Source: Spirometra erinaceieuropaei
Taxonomy: Eukaryota > Platyhelminthes > Cestoda > Diphyllobothriidea > Diphyllobothriidae
Length of the DNA stretch: 64,000 nucleotides
Direction: 5' to 3'
Assembly: GCA_902702965.1 (NCBI GenBank)
Contig: CACRXP010000434.1
Location: forward strand, 79,162-143,161
Positions 10,821 through 23,102 of this stretch are shown in pieces (positions within the stretch are counted from its first letter, which is position 1; each line of letters opens with the position of its first letter). The position numbers and the translations under genes are program-made. The notes under the pieces are model-generated. The model was not told where the DNA came from, ran no database searches, and was given only the letters and a program-made list of their open reading frames with translations.

Positions 10821-11979
10821 CGGATTACTGAAATGACTATAAATATACTACTAACATGATTTCAACAGATCCTATTTTTGCGTCAAACTTAGCCCATATT
10901 GAAATTTTCACAGTCCGAATGCGGTGAACAAAGTTTTTCGCAATTATTTTGCGAATAAAATACCCCTTTCACCTTTATGTTACATTATTAAATTTATGAA
11001 TTCTCCCTACTAAAACTGCAAGCAAAAGTTTTGCAATTTAACTATTTTACTTTGTACCTGTACCCTCTAAATGGAGTTGTCATGGCTTCTGTCGTTTACT
11101 CCAAATATACTGACTGATACTGACTGATTGTTACCATAATGGCGGGGACTAAGGTTGGGGTTGAGTGTGGTAAAAACGTACCCTCCACCACTTTTTTCTA
11201 CCAATAAATAATGGCTTTCTAGTCCACGGCATACTTTGTCGTCTAATCCACCGTTGTTTTCTTCTTAATAAAGATGTTGCCACTTATTTGTGCCCTGTCT
11301 CCTTATCTGCTACAGGGCAAATCCGTGGAGCCGGAGAAATGATTACTTCTCAACCAGATTTTTTCATGGAAGTGCAGACTAAGATGAGAGCGTCATAGCG
11401 TAACAGGCGACCGTTCATCTGAGATACTGATGCTCAAGACCGCAGTTCACTGGATATTGAGAATCTGCCAAGTGGAAATCTATCAAAGGGCCGTTACTAA
11501 GTGAAGCTATCACTATTTGTCACTGAATGTCGTGGTGTAGTCCGGTGACGTGTGATGACGAGTCAGGTTCTCGGGTAATTACCTCCAGTAGCTCAGGAGG
11601 TAAGGGGCCTGGTGTGTGCTCCCTGTACTCGCCGTTTCCTAATGCATGGATTGAATATTGGAGTACTTCGTAGCCTATTCAAGCTATCTTAAATATTTAA
11701 CCACATCGTTGGAATTGTCAGCATAATTTGTTGCTCTGTTAGCTCAGACGGAAAGTTAAGAAAGTCAGTAGAATTGCAACACCTAACACACTCATCACAA
11801 ATCTGCTTCATCGCCTTCACAGTGAGATTTTTGGCGAGGATCTTTGCACAGCAAGGAAATGTGCACAGACTGCCCTGGATGATTGAAGCTTCCCGAGTTC
11901 CATTGCAAGGCCTAACTCGTGTTCGAGCGTCTTTGGAAACGGAAGGTTTTAATCGCCTGAGTGGCTTTATACAAAACAA
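10821..11979. other. No recognised feature
   Basis: AT-rich. No gene, no domain and no clear match to the repeat families. Confidence 0.4.
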
Positions 11980-12230
11980 ACTTGAGATGACAGCTCGATC
12001 GTCGCAGATGGCGATGCTTGCTGGGTACAGTACCGGTGAATTGTACTTATTCGGTAGAAAATCACGTCTTCTTCCAATTTTATACTCAAAGAAAGGGTAT
12101 AATTCGGTTTTAAAAAAGTTTCTAAATGCGCGATGTTTTAATACCGTAAAATGGTCATTCATTAAACGTCAGGTCTCTGCATTTACTAATGTGGCTTGTG
12201 AAGCTAACAAGATGGCTCAAATCAACTGCC
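11980..12230 (-). repeat. Dispersed repeat R, minus-oriented copy
   Basis: ATTCGGTAGAAAATCACGTC.TCTTCCAATTTTATACT matches 61,976 onward and the reverse complement of the copy at 12,270. The following AAATGGTCATTCATTAAAC matches the reverse complement of 15,100-15,130. A plus-strand frame (11,774-12,241, 155 aa) crosses it. It shows faint protein-level similarity to the minus-strand frame 14,995-15,255 (KWSFIK..VSAFTN against QWSFVQ..TCTFAN), so a decayed coding origin is possible. Confidence 0.45.
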
Positions 12231-12269
12231 AATTTGTATAAACCTCATATAGTCGTCTCCTACTAACGT

Positions 12270-12620
12270 AGAGAAATGTATGGTTTTCCATATGCAGAAA
12301 ATATAGGGCTTGTGGTCTCGACACCCTGAATACAAGTGCAACGGCAGGGTGGGTTCAAAATCATTCGTGAATTGGAAAAGATTTGGAAAACGAATTATGC
12401 ACTTTCCTAGAGTATAAAATTGGAAGAAGACGTAATTTTCTACTTAAAACGTGAAAGAATGAATATTTTATGCATGTTTTGCACGAAATAAAATTGAGTT
12501 TTTAAGGGTATCGAAAATCAGTTAAAAATGTCATGATAATTATGCAGTCATTTCTGCAGAGTATCGTTCTCGCATGCAGTCGGAGAGAGGTTTATTCGAA
12601 CGCCGGCACCCCGAGATAAC
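12270..12620 (+). repeat. Dispersed repeat R, best-preserved copy
   Basis: Contains GTGCAACGGCAGGGTGGGTT, AGTATAAAATTGGAAGAAGA and GAATGAATATTTTATGCATG. It matches the reverse complement of 61,800-62,130 over more than 150 bp and is the inverted neighbour of 11,980-12,230. Confidence 0.55.
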
Positions 12621-12627
12621 TGAATTA

Positions 12628-13090
12628 TTATAGAACTATGCTGATGAATGATTTGTGCGCGAACTGTTCAATTGGGTGTGGAATTGCTCGGTATCTCCCG
12701 CACACACTCGTCCCTTCCCCACAATGCGTCAATGTAAAGACAGTGCCAGCAGAAATGAACACTGGCACAGACGATGGAAAAGCTAAACCGCCCAGCGTCC
12801 ATCTGACCCCCATTACATGCATTACGTTGTTGTATCGACGGTCCAAAGCAAACTTCACTTCATGTGCCAAACTGTTTTAGTGGCTGTAAGGAACTGACAT
12901 CGATGAGAATATCGAAAGTGGCAAGAAAAAATCGTGTTTGCAGAATGACCCACGGTCCTAAGAAAAATTGGAGTAGAATTCCAGTCGGCAAAATTAGAAA
13001 CTACGGCCCCTCACATGTCTGATATATTGTTGAAAATATCGAGCTGATTTTTCATAAGAATAAACTCTTTATGCATACGAGCATCAACTT
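12628..13090 (+). repeat. Dispersed repeat S, copy 1
   Basis: Aligns with 31,640-32,090 in the same orientation: TGCTCGGTATCT.CCGCA, CACTCGTCCCT.CCC, AATGCGTC..TG.AAAGACAGTGCCAGCA, AAGTCGTGTTTG-like and GAAAATAT.GAGC. No coding function recognised. Confidence 0.55.
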
Positions 13091-14659
13091 CCCAACTTAC
13101 CCATGGCCGTTTGTGATTTATTAGTCAGTCTTGGGACACCAGGTTTGTGCGCACCTGCGTTTGGGCCATATTTAGGAGCATAAGTCACGAATGAGGCAAT
13201 TCGTCACGTAGGTGTATGTAGCCTACATGCCACTAGCACGCCATTTACTGTTAGTTCCTACAAATAGCCTCTGCAAATGAGAAGGCCGTACACACCGCCT
13301 ACACGAAAGTTAGACCAGCCTGAAGAAACAACGATCTAAAGCGACAGCAAGCTCATTCTGTACTTTTCCAGTGTTTGTTCTAAACCTAGAGAATCTACTT
13401 TGCTACACGAAAGTAATTTCTACCCCATAACATCCAAGAATACATTAATGCCTTTCACGATTTTGCGCCATTTGTTCCGGTACGTAAGATGGTTTTATCA
13501 AAAATTGACTTCCTTATTGAATGCGAAATTCCGGTCTTCAGCACTGTAGTCACTTCTCACGGCTGTGACCGTCCTCTCATTCCATAATTTGCTGTTAATG
13601 TTGCTGAAGAGTAGATTACACTCTTTTCCGCGATCTGCGGACATGCCATTTTGTTTCGTTCCGCTTTCGGCGAAATTTTTGAAGTACGGCAGCTGCGTCG
13701 TTCTTATTTACCTTCTCCAATGTCTGCTCTTAGGTACTATCTCGCTCTCTCTTACAGGATTGCGTTAACCCCCAGGACAATCTGCTTAGTGGGTTCGTTT
13801 TGGTGAAATGCCACGATGCATGATATCAGTTGTGTCTCATCTAGCCTCATTCCAAGCGACATCAAGATTTTCAGTAAGAACGAGCTGCCAGTTCAACACC
13901 CATGTTTCACCATTTTTGACGTCCAAATTTTCTCGCCAGGAATTCAGCCGACTCTCTGGCGCCTCTGTTTTATCGGTGAAAAATAGAGTAATTTATTAGG
14001 AGTACGACATTCTTACTTCCGTCAGGTGATGCTACAGGTCTGATTTTCCAAGCAAAGTCTAGACCTTTCGCTTGAGACGAAAACTAGACAATTTACCCTT
14101 CGAGGTGCTTCGATTCTTACTGGAAATATCACATAATGTGCGGGAAAAATATTCCCTATCATATGTATTAGCACCGAGTCCAGTGGTCGACATTAGCATT
14201 TAACCAAGAAATCATCCAGTCGGTTACGAGTGCGTCAACATACCTGATAATCGATTCCACTTGATGTAGTGCCACTTTTTTAACAAATTTAAGCAATACA
14301 TTTGTAGCATCAGGAGTTTGGTTTGGCGGTCTGTATATGGACAGAAACTTCCGATTCTGCGCGTTACGCTCTTTCTGTTTTCAGCGTTTTTTCTCCCAAC
14401 CATTTGAAAAATTGAGTCCGCGTTCGGGTGCAGTGGTATTTATTTCGACCTAAATGGGGAATCCGTCCTCAGTCTCATGCAGTAGAACTCGACAAAACGT
14501 TTTATAACCACTAACGATAATTTCTACATTGAGTGACCGATCTCATGAAATTTTGACCGAAAATATGAAATCCGTTTTCGATTAGGAACGAATTCTTAGG
14601 TAGGGCTACAAGACTGACTATCATACGACATAATTATATAATGTTCCGGACTTGCCAAG
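13091..14659. other. No recognised feature
   Basis: About 1.6 kb, AT-rich, with short unremarkable frames only. No domain or repeat match seen. Confidence 0.4.
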
Positions 14660-15390
14660 ATGTTGGCTTTAAAATGCATTTCTTTTTGACTTCCTCTAGA
14701 AACCGCACTTGGTTAGAATTTAATACTTAAATAGCATGCATTTTGCATACTGATTTTTGGTGGTTTCATAAATTCAAACATATTTTATAGAAAAAGTGCA
14801 CAAAATACGCTTTATTTTACTCGTAATTACACATTGCGCATTGCTCGTTATCTTCACAGTTATACCTGAAGAAAGGGAATATTTAGGTTATGAAAGAGTT
14901 TTCTAATTCCTGAATAATTTTGAGGGTGACTGGCAGTTGCACTATCGTTTGGCAATTTCAGTCTTCAAGGTACATGCTTTCGGCGTAAGACAAATCACAT
15001 AGTTCCCTCTACCTGTAGAAAGCTGCCATATAGCGTACATAAAATTTCGCAATGGATGCGGACTATGCTCTTCATTCCATGAGAAGCATTGGCAAACGTG
15101 CATGTGTGAAGTTGTACGAATGACCATTGCACGGCCTGAGAAATCTTATAAAAAGAAACTTTTTCAAGAGTTAAATATGCCCTTTCTTCTGGCATAAAAT
15201 GTAAAGATGACGTATTTCTCCACCAAACGAGTAAAAGAAAGCATATTTTGTGCATTGTTTTCTATAAAATATATTTGAATTTATAAAATAATCAAAATTA
15301 AATGTGCAAATTGCATGCTAATTAAGCAGCCATTTCTTACCGAGTGCGGTGTCTATAGGAGGTCAAAAAGAAACGCATTCAAAAGCCGGC
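14660..15390. repeat. Inverted pair of repeat R copies
   Basis: The arm at 14,660-14,910 is the approximate reverse complement of 15,150-15,390. Shared blocks read on the first arm are GCATTTCTTTTTGAC, ACCGCACTTGGT, TTTTATAGAAAA.GTGCACAAAATA and GAAGAAAGGG. Spacer about 240 bp. The two arms also resemble the R copies at 12 kb. Confidence 0.55.
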
Positions 15391-16299
15391 ATACTGACGA
15401 GTTAGAAACATTAAAGGATAATGCCGCATGATCATCAATATTACAACCCCACCTAAGTAACCCTTCCTAGTCGAAAACGCATTTCAGAATGTCGGTCAAC
15501 ATTTCATGAGATCGGTCACTCACTGTATGTGTAACACTTTAGTCGCAACCCAGTTACTGTATCTGCGATGACGTCCGTCTGAAAACCATGAATCCATAAA
15601 TTGAACTCATTCACTTTCTTTGCATCCGTACTTCATGGCTTTTCTAAACAATGGCCAACTCACATTTAGTAGGTATATATGACCGATTAATGACGTCAAA
15701 CACACTCACTGGACTCTGTTGCTTACATGACCATGCTTCAGCGCCGTGTGCTGAAAAGATGGTTGTCATGGTAGAGTGCAATCTGCAAATGTCGTCCTAG
15801 AGCCGGTTGTCGTCGGTCCCGCGAGGTCATGCTCGTCCGTATTTTACGCATGTGCCATTCTAGCCGCTCTTACGGTGACGCGGTGTATCTGCGGGGTCAT
15901 TAGATAAATGACGTTAGTGGAGGAGATAGTGCGATATACACGGCGCAAGTCCGCCTCACTACAAACTAATTCGCGCACAGTTTACCGGGGCTGTGTCTAC
16001 TCCTTGAAGTACCCAGTGAATATCGTCGATTTCTCGATCGCACTGCCATCCGAAGAGTGTTTGGTTCAAAGCCCATAGGAGATTCATTCCTTCTCTCCAC
16101 AAAGACGGCCGCACGACGCCTTATCGTTATTATTACCTGTGAGTCCAGGAGTCGCATAAGTATTTTACCGATACCATGTCGCAGTCGCTCACGGTTGCAT
16201 CAAAATATCTGCTAGTAGGTGCTTCTGGGTGTTGTGCCAACTTTTGACAAATTACAACGGCCGGTCTGTATAGGAACAGACATACGAGATGCTGCCTTT
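15391..16299. other. No recognised feature
   Basis: No gene or repeat match supported. Homology with the HCW unit starts only near 16,300. Confidence 0.4.
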
Positions 16300-16891
16300 C
16301 GTTGTAAGCATTTTTAATCGTACCGACATCGCTAAAAGCATCGCTGTTGGTGGCTATTTGCAAAATAATGATACGCAACTTGACATCACCAACACACAAA
16401 CCAAGGGGACACACAACGACAGGTTCGCACACAACGTACCGAGTCACTGTAGGATCTCGCTCGCCTAGAAGTGCCTTAAAGACCACATTAAAACACAACG
16501 CCACACCACGGCGTCCAGTGACGAAAATCGCCATCCAAATGGTCGAAACCAAACTTAGTCCTTTTCGCAGCTTCCAGGTTGCAGATCCAAGAACATGCCC
16601 AATACTCAGTGAACCGTGGTTCCGCGTATCAGCAAGGCCGGAGTTAGTGCGGTCACACTGAGTGCGTTATGCTTCCGGATCGCTACAAGTCAACACATTG
16701 TCACGTTACATGCTGCTTACATTCTAAGAGAAGGACGGTTGGGTGGTAAGTTAAATTTCGCCCTTCCCGCTCCGCATTTCCACAAGAACTCCAGCTTAAA
16801 CTAATCATTCCAAGTAAATCCAAACAGTTCTCTGACATCACAGCTTTGACCTGTAGTTCAAGTAGACAAGGCACACGTAAGTGACAAACTC

Positions 16892-16897
16892 TTTATT
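16892..16897 (-). terminator. AATAAA polyA signal, gene B
   Basis: AATAAA on the minus strand about 30 bp after the stop, followed by GTTTGTCACTTACGTG. Confidence 0.7.
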
Positions 16898-16927
16898 GGC
16901 CAGCAGAAAATGACGCACTATGCGTGT

Positions 16928-17194
16928 TTACCAACCCCAACCCCAGCCGCAGCCATGATGGTGATGGCAACAGTGGTGATGATGGTGGCAACAGCGACGC
17001 CAGCAACATCCGTGGTGGTGATGACAGCCACCCCACCAACCGCCGCCGCAGGCTGGAGACACTGCACCCTCGTCCTCTTTCGCACTGACCTCCCCCTTTG
17101 ACAGATCCTCCTCTGGCTCCTCCTTCCTCGCAGTCTTCGCCAGGGTCATCTGCACCAGCACACCGAGGATCAAAATTGCCAGGAATGGTTTCAT
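16928..17194 (-). CDS. HCW peptide, copy B
   Basis: 88 residues, single exon. Signal peptide MKPFLAILILGVLVQMTLA, acidic pro-region to residue 48, then a core with nine Cys, His runs of 4, 5 and 4, WRR between the second and third CC pairs, and a GCGWGWGW end. The first five signal residues and the ILIL segment are shared with copy F, while the C-terminus is like A, E and G, so the copy looks mosaic. TATA box, start and polyA signal are all intact, so this copy is probably expressed. No known family recognised. The near-invariant core compared with copy D argues that the core is the selected product. Confidence 0.75.
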   Translation of the reverse strand: MKPFLAILILGVLVQMTLAKTARKEEPEEDLSKGEVSAKEDEGAVSPACGGGWWGGCHHHHGCCWRRCCHHHHHCCHHHHGCGWGWGW

Positions 17195-17253
17195 TGTGAC
17201 CGCTTGTGGTGCTCTGTTTGGTTTGACGATGCAGTCACCCAATCCGCTCTCCC

Positions 17254-17260
17254 TTTTATA
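17254..17260 (-). promoter_or_regulatory. TATA box, gene B
   Basis: TATAAAA on the minus strand 60 bp upstream of the ATG, followed by GGGAGAGCGG. About 45 bp further upstream is TTTGACGTGCGCGCAC read toward the distal side, a CRE-like half site inside a GC-alternating stretch. Confidence 0.75.
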
Positions 17261-20200
17261 CCCACAAGAGAAGTGCCATTAGGGAACATTATTTGACGTG
17301 CGCGCACACAACGTACCTTAGAAAAGTTTATTCTTTTTGTTACTTCTGCCTAGACAAGCAATCAAGTAAACAAACCCAGCGCTGACAGCGCCCAACATCT
17401 GGCAAAATTTCGTTGACATCAAGCACGAAGTGCTTACAATTCAAACACATGTCACATGACGGAAGGCAAGGCGGTCAGATGTGGTTATGCAGCTCCGTCT
17501 GAAGTATAAAAAAAACCCTAGCCACCTGTAATACGGGACCGATGGGGATAGGCGTTTTTACAGGTGGGACCGGGAAACGCCCAGGCGACGAGGCCAAGTA
17601 GTTGTATGCAAAATAAAAGCCATTGAGAATGCGCCGTTGTCCTTTGAATGGTTGAGAAATAGTTGCCCTAATCCACACCCCTCACCCTAACCCCTAGCTC
17701 TAACCCCTAGCCCCAACCTCTTACTCTTATTTCCAACTCCAACAGCATTGTGTCCATCAAGTGGGGCTACATAACCACATCTTACCGACAAGGTAGAATA
17801 TGTGACACACTACAGTGGCTACGTTACGTTGAAGAAATAAACGTTGAAAAAAGTGCAGTTGAATTCAAACTGGTTTATTTACGATTTTACTGATTATTCA
17901 CTATATTAGTCATGTGGTGATAACTGTGGGCTTAATATATTACTTGCTCCTCCGTTGAAAAGCATAATCGGTCCTGTTTAATGTAACTTAGAGGAAACAC
18001 ACCGGTAGAAACATTGCCCGTATGAACGGCTGTCAACTGGTATTCAGAGATTGGTTGCTCGAGGTGGGACCCCTGCACTGCTGATCCAGACTACCGAAAC
18101 TTGCGGTGTTCTTCCGTTTTTCGCCTACAGGTGTTCCTTTTGTTCATTTTGGCTTTCAAATTTGTACTTTTCGATTACGTTTAGCAGCCTAATTAAGGAC
18201 GTGGAGTGGGGCTTATTTGATAGATTTTACCCATTCGCGTCATTAAAATCCTTCTTGATATCATCTTCAGTGGATATTCAGTAGAACTTTAAATCCAGGT
18301 TACTACCTGTTCGGACGTTTTTCCCTTCCGTGAGATCAGGCAAATTCTTAACGGTTCAAGAGGTCCTCCGTATCACATTAAACCCACAGACGCCTTTTTT
18401 CCTTTCGTCATTTTAGCCTCCCGCTATTCTCCTCTTGCTTGAAAAAATCTTTACTTAGAACGGACATAGGCACAAGCCAAGGGCTTGGAAGACAACTTAT
18501 TTGATGACTATTAACCTTGACTGTCGTCAAACGTTCTGCTGATATCATCTTCTTTCTTTTCATATCTTCCATTATTTGACAATATGGCCATGTGCGAAGG
18601 CTATATTAGTTGGTTGGAGCTTCCTAGTAGTAACTACCAAGCCACTATAAGGAAGAACGAGGGTGAATCTCTTGAAAACCTCGTTCGAAAAGCATTTAAG
18701 GTGACAGTAGAAACATATCAGGCCACTGAGTTTCCTACAGAGTGATCGCAACGCCAGTGACATGCACGTGGACTAATTTATAGCATAGCAGATTTGAGAG
18801 TAGCATCTATCATATCCTGTCTCACCTTCTCACTTAAATCTTTCCGATGCAAGAAAGTGTCAAGACTACCCGAGCCGGGCTCGAGCCCAGTAGATGCACA
18901 CATATGCCGGAATACAAAGTTGAAACCAGTTGTCCCAGGTTGCCATGCATACGCCGGAAACTTGATACAAAATTTGTCTGGAACAAGACTCGTAATATAG
19001 GTGCCTGACCATCTAAGAGAAGGCGGGGATTTTTAGAGGCCATTTATTCTGATAACTCGTGCATCAATTGACACATCGAATTGCATGCTATCTGCAACAA
19101 TCTCAAGGAAAAGTGGCAAAGGTTTGAGCTTATCAGAGAATGCCTACGCGTGCTGCACACGCAACGTGCCGGCGACAGCAGAATCACCAGAACACTGCGA
19201 GGTCAGCTGGGATCTCACGTGAATCAGACTGCCATAGCAGTCGCTGCAAGAAGCAGTCGGTGAAGCCGGACACCTAGTTCTAAGATAGGCTCACCTATCC
19301 CGACAGATGGCAGCTTTTCCAGGTCACGACTGTTAGCCTGTCGTGATGGCATTGTAGCACTTCGGCCTTTTTACTGTTAGGCATAAGCTAATGTGCTGCA
19401 AGAAGGGATCCTACAAATTCAACCATGCCCGCTATAGTCTACGGTGCGAGTCTCACAATAAACTGGTGATGGGATTGGGCGCAGTGGATAATGCGGCGTA
19501 AGAGCCACTAAGGCGTGCCACTACATGCATACACGGCCAATTCCACACTCTTCCCGGTCAACGCCTGCGCCAAGTCATCCGGACACCACTTCGATCGAGA
19601 GACTCTGTTGCGCAGCTCCTTGAACTGCAGTGCACCTGGAATCAATTCAGCAAGCCACGCACGAACGTGTTCCCACATCGTGTACCAAACCACTATAGGA
19701 GGGCTTCAGATCTCACACGCCCGAAAGTGCTGTAATGATCACACAGACTACTGCGGCACACCTCAACGTCTAGCCACGCCAACTTCATCCCCAAAACCGC
19801 ACTTTGCCCTTTGCTTAGCTTTCGCATAACACTTACCAGGAGATTCCTCACACAGAGTGAACTGTGAGCATGATCGCGACTAGTACGGTCACCCTGAGTA
19901 TTCCATGTTTCCCCTATCGATCAGCTTAAATTTCGTGATTCTAAAAATCCGGCAGCTTCAATTCAACTCTTTGCCACGTTGCATGTCGCCTACGTTGAAT
20001 GCGCAGGATTCTAGAATAGATGACGGTCGTCTGGGTGGCGTAATGCCTCCTTTTCTGGTCAGCATTTTTCACAAGAATTCCAGTTCATTTTATATTTTGT
20101 CGCAGCCTTGAATATATAATTCACCATGTTTAATATAACGTAGAGAGTAAAAGTGACTGGAAACATTGCCAGAGTGAACTATTGCTTGGACTGGTGACCC

Positions 20201-21252
20201 AGCCAATCAGCACTTGCATGGTCTTTCCGATTTCCGTCTGCGGGTTTTCCATTGTATGTTGGCATCTTTAAATTACGCTTAGCAGACAGATTAGAGACCT
20301 GGAATGTGGCTTGTTTGGATTATTTTAACTTTTCATATCGTCGAAACGCTTGTTGATATCACCTGATGAGGAATTTCGAGAAAAGTTCAAATTCAGGCTA
20401 TTGCCTGTCCGGACGTTCTGTTTATCGACGGGGTCAGAGAGATAGCTTTTAAAGTCTGGTTAGGTTTCCACAGCTCCCGGATGCCTTTGCTCAGCACATG
20501 CTTTCAGTCCATACTTAAAAGAACCTTGCTGAGTTCCCCTGTGTGTACCGTCAATATCATCAGCTTATTAAGCACCTACCAAGAGGACGGCCAGGGGTTA
20601 ATCCGCACTGGATTTCAAACATCTTCTTTCTGTATTAGATGTGTGTTATGTGGGTGGTTGTTGTTGTTGTTGGATTTTGGCATCGTCGATTCATACTTGT
20701 ATAACATACGCAAATGTGCCGTGAGGACGACTTCCCCAGTGTTGACGTCTCTCGCTCTAGTCGACTGTCCGAGTCTCGCAACCAACTTATGATGGGATTG
20801 GACGCAGTGGATGGTGCGGCGTAAGAGCCAATAAGATGAACAACTACAAGCATAGACGGCGGTACTTGTGAGCCGACTCCGCACTCTTCCCGGTCAGCGC
20901 ATGTGCCAAGTCATCCAGACCCCACTTCGGTCGACTGAATCTGTTGTGCAGCTCCTTGAACTGTAATGCACCGCGAATAAATGTTGCAAGACAAGTGCGT
21001 GTAGAGGAGATGAATGTGCTGGTTAGCTGGGTTTAAGTCTAGGACATGGTGGTTTTCAAGCCCTAAGTTGCATTGATGTAAGGTAGGTCCAGATTCATTC
21101 GCCGCCATCTCCCCTGCCTAAAATTAGCCCCTTCACTTTGCTGGACCTAGGCTGGAGTTAAATTCGTTTGTAGTTTAAGACTGACGACTAGGTATGTGAG
21201 CTAATGCTTGGCATTTTGACTAAGGCCAGTCATAAGGTTCAGTGTTAGGCCC

Positions 21253-21264
21253 TATATTTTGAAT
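21253..21264. repeat. Target-site duplication flanking SINE (left)
   Basis: TATATTTTGAAT here and TATATTTTTAAT at 21,436-21,447 flank the inserted element with one mismatch. Unit C shows the corresponding site empty near 26,598-26,620. Confidence 0.55.
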
Positions 21265-21435
21265 GGTAGGGGGCGCTCACCGATCGTTCTTAAGGAACTC
21301 ACTCGTTCCGTTGTGCCTTGCGGACTCTCTCTCGATCCCAACCAGCAGCCGCACAGCGGCGCATGATATAGACAGAATGGCATTACCGACAAATACCAGT
21401 CTCCCTTGTTTTTGTCGGTAATGCCATTCTGTCGG
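21265..21435 (-). mobile_element. 5'-inverted SINE in unit B
   Basis: About 171 bp. The SINE 3' end (GGTAGGGGGCGCTCACC as read on the plus strand) is at 21,265. At the other end the internal segment CAGAATGGCATTACCGACAAA is followed within about 15 bp by its reverse complement, making a strong hairpin. It is the same ancestral insertion as those at 43,241, 51,637 and 55,459. Confidence 0.65.
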
Positions 21436-22733
21436 TATATTTTTAATTCAAGCCTGAGTACAATGTTGGCGTTCTTGTTTGCCTATGCCATCGGTTGGTG
21501 CTCATACCGCCAACTATTTGCAATTTCGTTTACCCGCAAGTTTGGGTCCTAGAGGGTTGGGGGTCATTCTAAGGGGGGAAGTGACGACAGGGGGTGCATA
21601 TGCACAAATAACATAAAACACTCCCCGTCAAAATTCTGAGTGAGACACCGTAGGTTCAAACGATGCAATCTAGGCCTTACTAGTCCGGAAGCATTTCCAA
21701 AACACTGGAAGATGTCCGAGAATCACGATGGAGGTGTTTTCCACCTAACTTGAAACAGGATGCGGTAAGGAACAGATCCCAGTCGCGGCAGTTTACCTCA
21801 TCGGAAACGCTATCCACCCAAAATTTGGCTTCCGAAAGGGCCACCATCAATTCTGTTTTCGTCCATACTATAAACGCCTGCACGAATTCGCTTTCGTGGG
21901 ACAAAAAGCCAGCCATTACAGAATTGAGTTCTTACTCTTTTTCCCTAGCCAGAGCATAAGTCAAGATGGTCACCAGTATGCAAACTAAGCAGACTGCGCA
22001 GGACGGCAATGATATATCTCATTCTCGACCGTTGCTACCATGACAAACTAAAAAAGGAATCTACTCAGCATTCGGTATCACGTAGGGCCTGTTTGACTAG
22101 GGCAAAGCATTCTGGCCAGCGCAGTATCCGCCAAGCAAACTTCCTTCACCCACCTGACCCCAAGAGCAAGACAATGATGAAACAGCCATCGGTGGGTGCG
22201 AACACAGGCGATGACAGAGCTAAGCAACCCGGCAGTGTGCCACACACAGTTGGGTTCGCACTCAACACACCCAGCCCTTGTAGGGGTGATTCGGATCTCA
22301 CACGTGCGCGAACGTGCCGCAAAAACCACATAAAACACTACGCCACACCATGGCGTCCAGTGACGGGCATCGCCATCCCGATAGTCAAAGCCAGACTTGG
22401 CCAATTTGTAGGCTTACAGGTAGCAGATGCAAGAAAATGCCCAGCATTCTGTCAACAATGGTTCCGCGTATCAGCAAGGCCCGAGTTGGTGCGGTCACAC
22501 TGAGTGCGTTATGCTTCGCCATCGCTACAAGTCAAAGCATTGCAACGTTACATGCCGCTTGGATTCCAAGAGAAGGAGGGTAGGGTGGTTAGTTAAATTT
22601 CGCCCTTCCCACTCCGCATTTCCACAAGAACTCCAGCTTAAACTAATCATTCCAAGTAAATCCAAACAGTTCTCTGACATCACAGCTTTGACCTGTAGTT
22701 CAAGTAGACAAGGCACAAGTAAGTGGCAACCTC

Positions 22734-22739
22734 TTTATT
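22734..22739 (-). terminator. AATAAA polyA signal, gene C
   Basis: AATAAA on the minus strand about 30 bp after the stop, followed by GAGGTTGCCACTTACTTG. Confidence 0.7.
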
Positions 22740-22769
22740 GGCCAGCAGAAAATGACGCACTATGCGTGT

Positions 22770-23036
22770 TTACCAACCCCAACCCCAGCCTCCACAATGA
22801 TGGTGGTGGCAGCAGTGGTGATGATGGTGGCAACAGCGACGCCAGCAACATCCGTGGTGGTGATGACAGCCACCCCACCAACCGCCGCCGCAGGCTGGAG
22901 ACACTGCACCCTCGTCCTCCTTCGCACTGACCTCCCCCTTCGACAGATCCTCCTCTGGTTCCTCCTTCCTCGCAGTCTTCGCCAGGGTCATCTGCACCAG
23001 CACTCCGAGAAGCAAAATTGCCAGGAATGCCTTCAT
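22770..23036 (-). CDS. HCW peptide, copy C
   Basis: 88 residues, single exon. Signal peptide MKAFLAILLLGVLVQMTLA, identical to that of copy G. The acidic pro-region is followed by a core with nine Cys and His runs of 4, 5 and 4. The end reads HHHHCGGWGWGW instead of HHHHGCGWGWGW, so the last Cys has moved by one residue. The same CGG variant occurs only in copy F, which lies in the opposite-strand array. Promoter, ATG and polyA signal look intact. Probably a secreted peptide released from the acidic precursor. Function unknown. Confidence 0.75.
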   Translation of the reverse strand: MKAFLAILLLGVLVQMTLAKTARKEEPEEDLSKGEVSAKEDEGAVSPACGGGWWGGCHHHHGCCWRRCCHHHHHCCHHHHCGGWGWGW

Positions 23037-23095
23037 TGTGACCGCTTCTGATGCTCTGTTTGGTTTGACGATGCAGCCACCCAATCCGTCCTCCC

Positions 23096-23102
23096 TTTTA
23101 TA
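23096..23102 (-). promoter_or_regulatory. TATA box, gene C
   Basis: TATAAAA on the minus strand 60 bp upstream of the ATG, preceded by CCGATTGGG as in the plus-strand copies. Confidence 0.75.

Larger units (their letters stand above)
16300..21960 (-). repeat. HCW duplication unit B
   Basis: Full unit: gene-bearing half (16,300-18,490), linker (18,490-19,430), gene-less half (19,430-21,250), SINE insertion, then a distal block (21,450-21,960). The gene-less half repeats in order the 3' flank of the gene (about 19,690-20,090) and the module upstream of the gene (about 20,110-20,470), but the gene and its promoter between them are missing. The linker holds an extra segment of about 220 bp (18,880-19,130) shared with 53,950-54,230 and absent from units C, E and G. 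Confidence 0.65.

Noticed and set aside
11774..12241. 155-aa plus-strand frame as a host gene
   Set aside because: Crosses dispersed repeat R, and the opposite strand is open too. Kept only as a note on the possible origin of the repeat.
16910..17101. Opposite-strand frames over the HCW cores (PTPTPAAAMM-type proteins)
   Set aside because: Mirror of the His/Cys/Trp-coding repeats; no independent start context or conservation.
17686..17750. CCCTAACCCC-like stretch, also at about 23,516-23,580
   Set aside because: Irregular and short; not a telomeric array, and present at the same place in both units as part of the duplicated flank.
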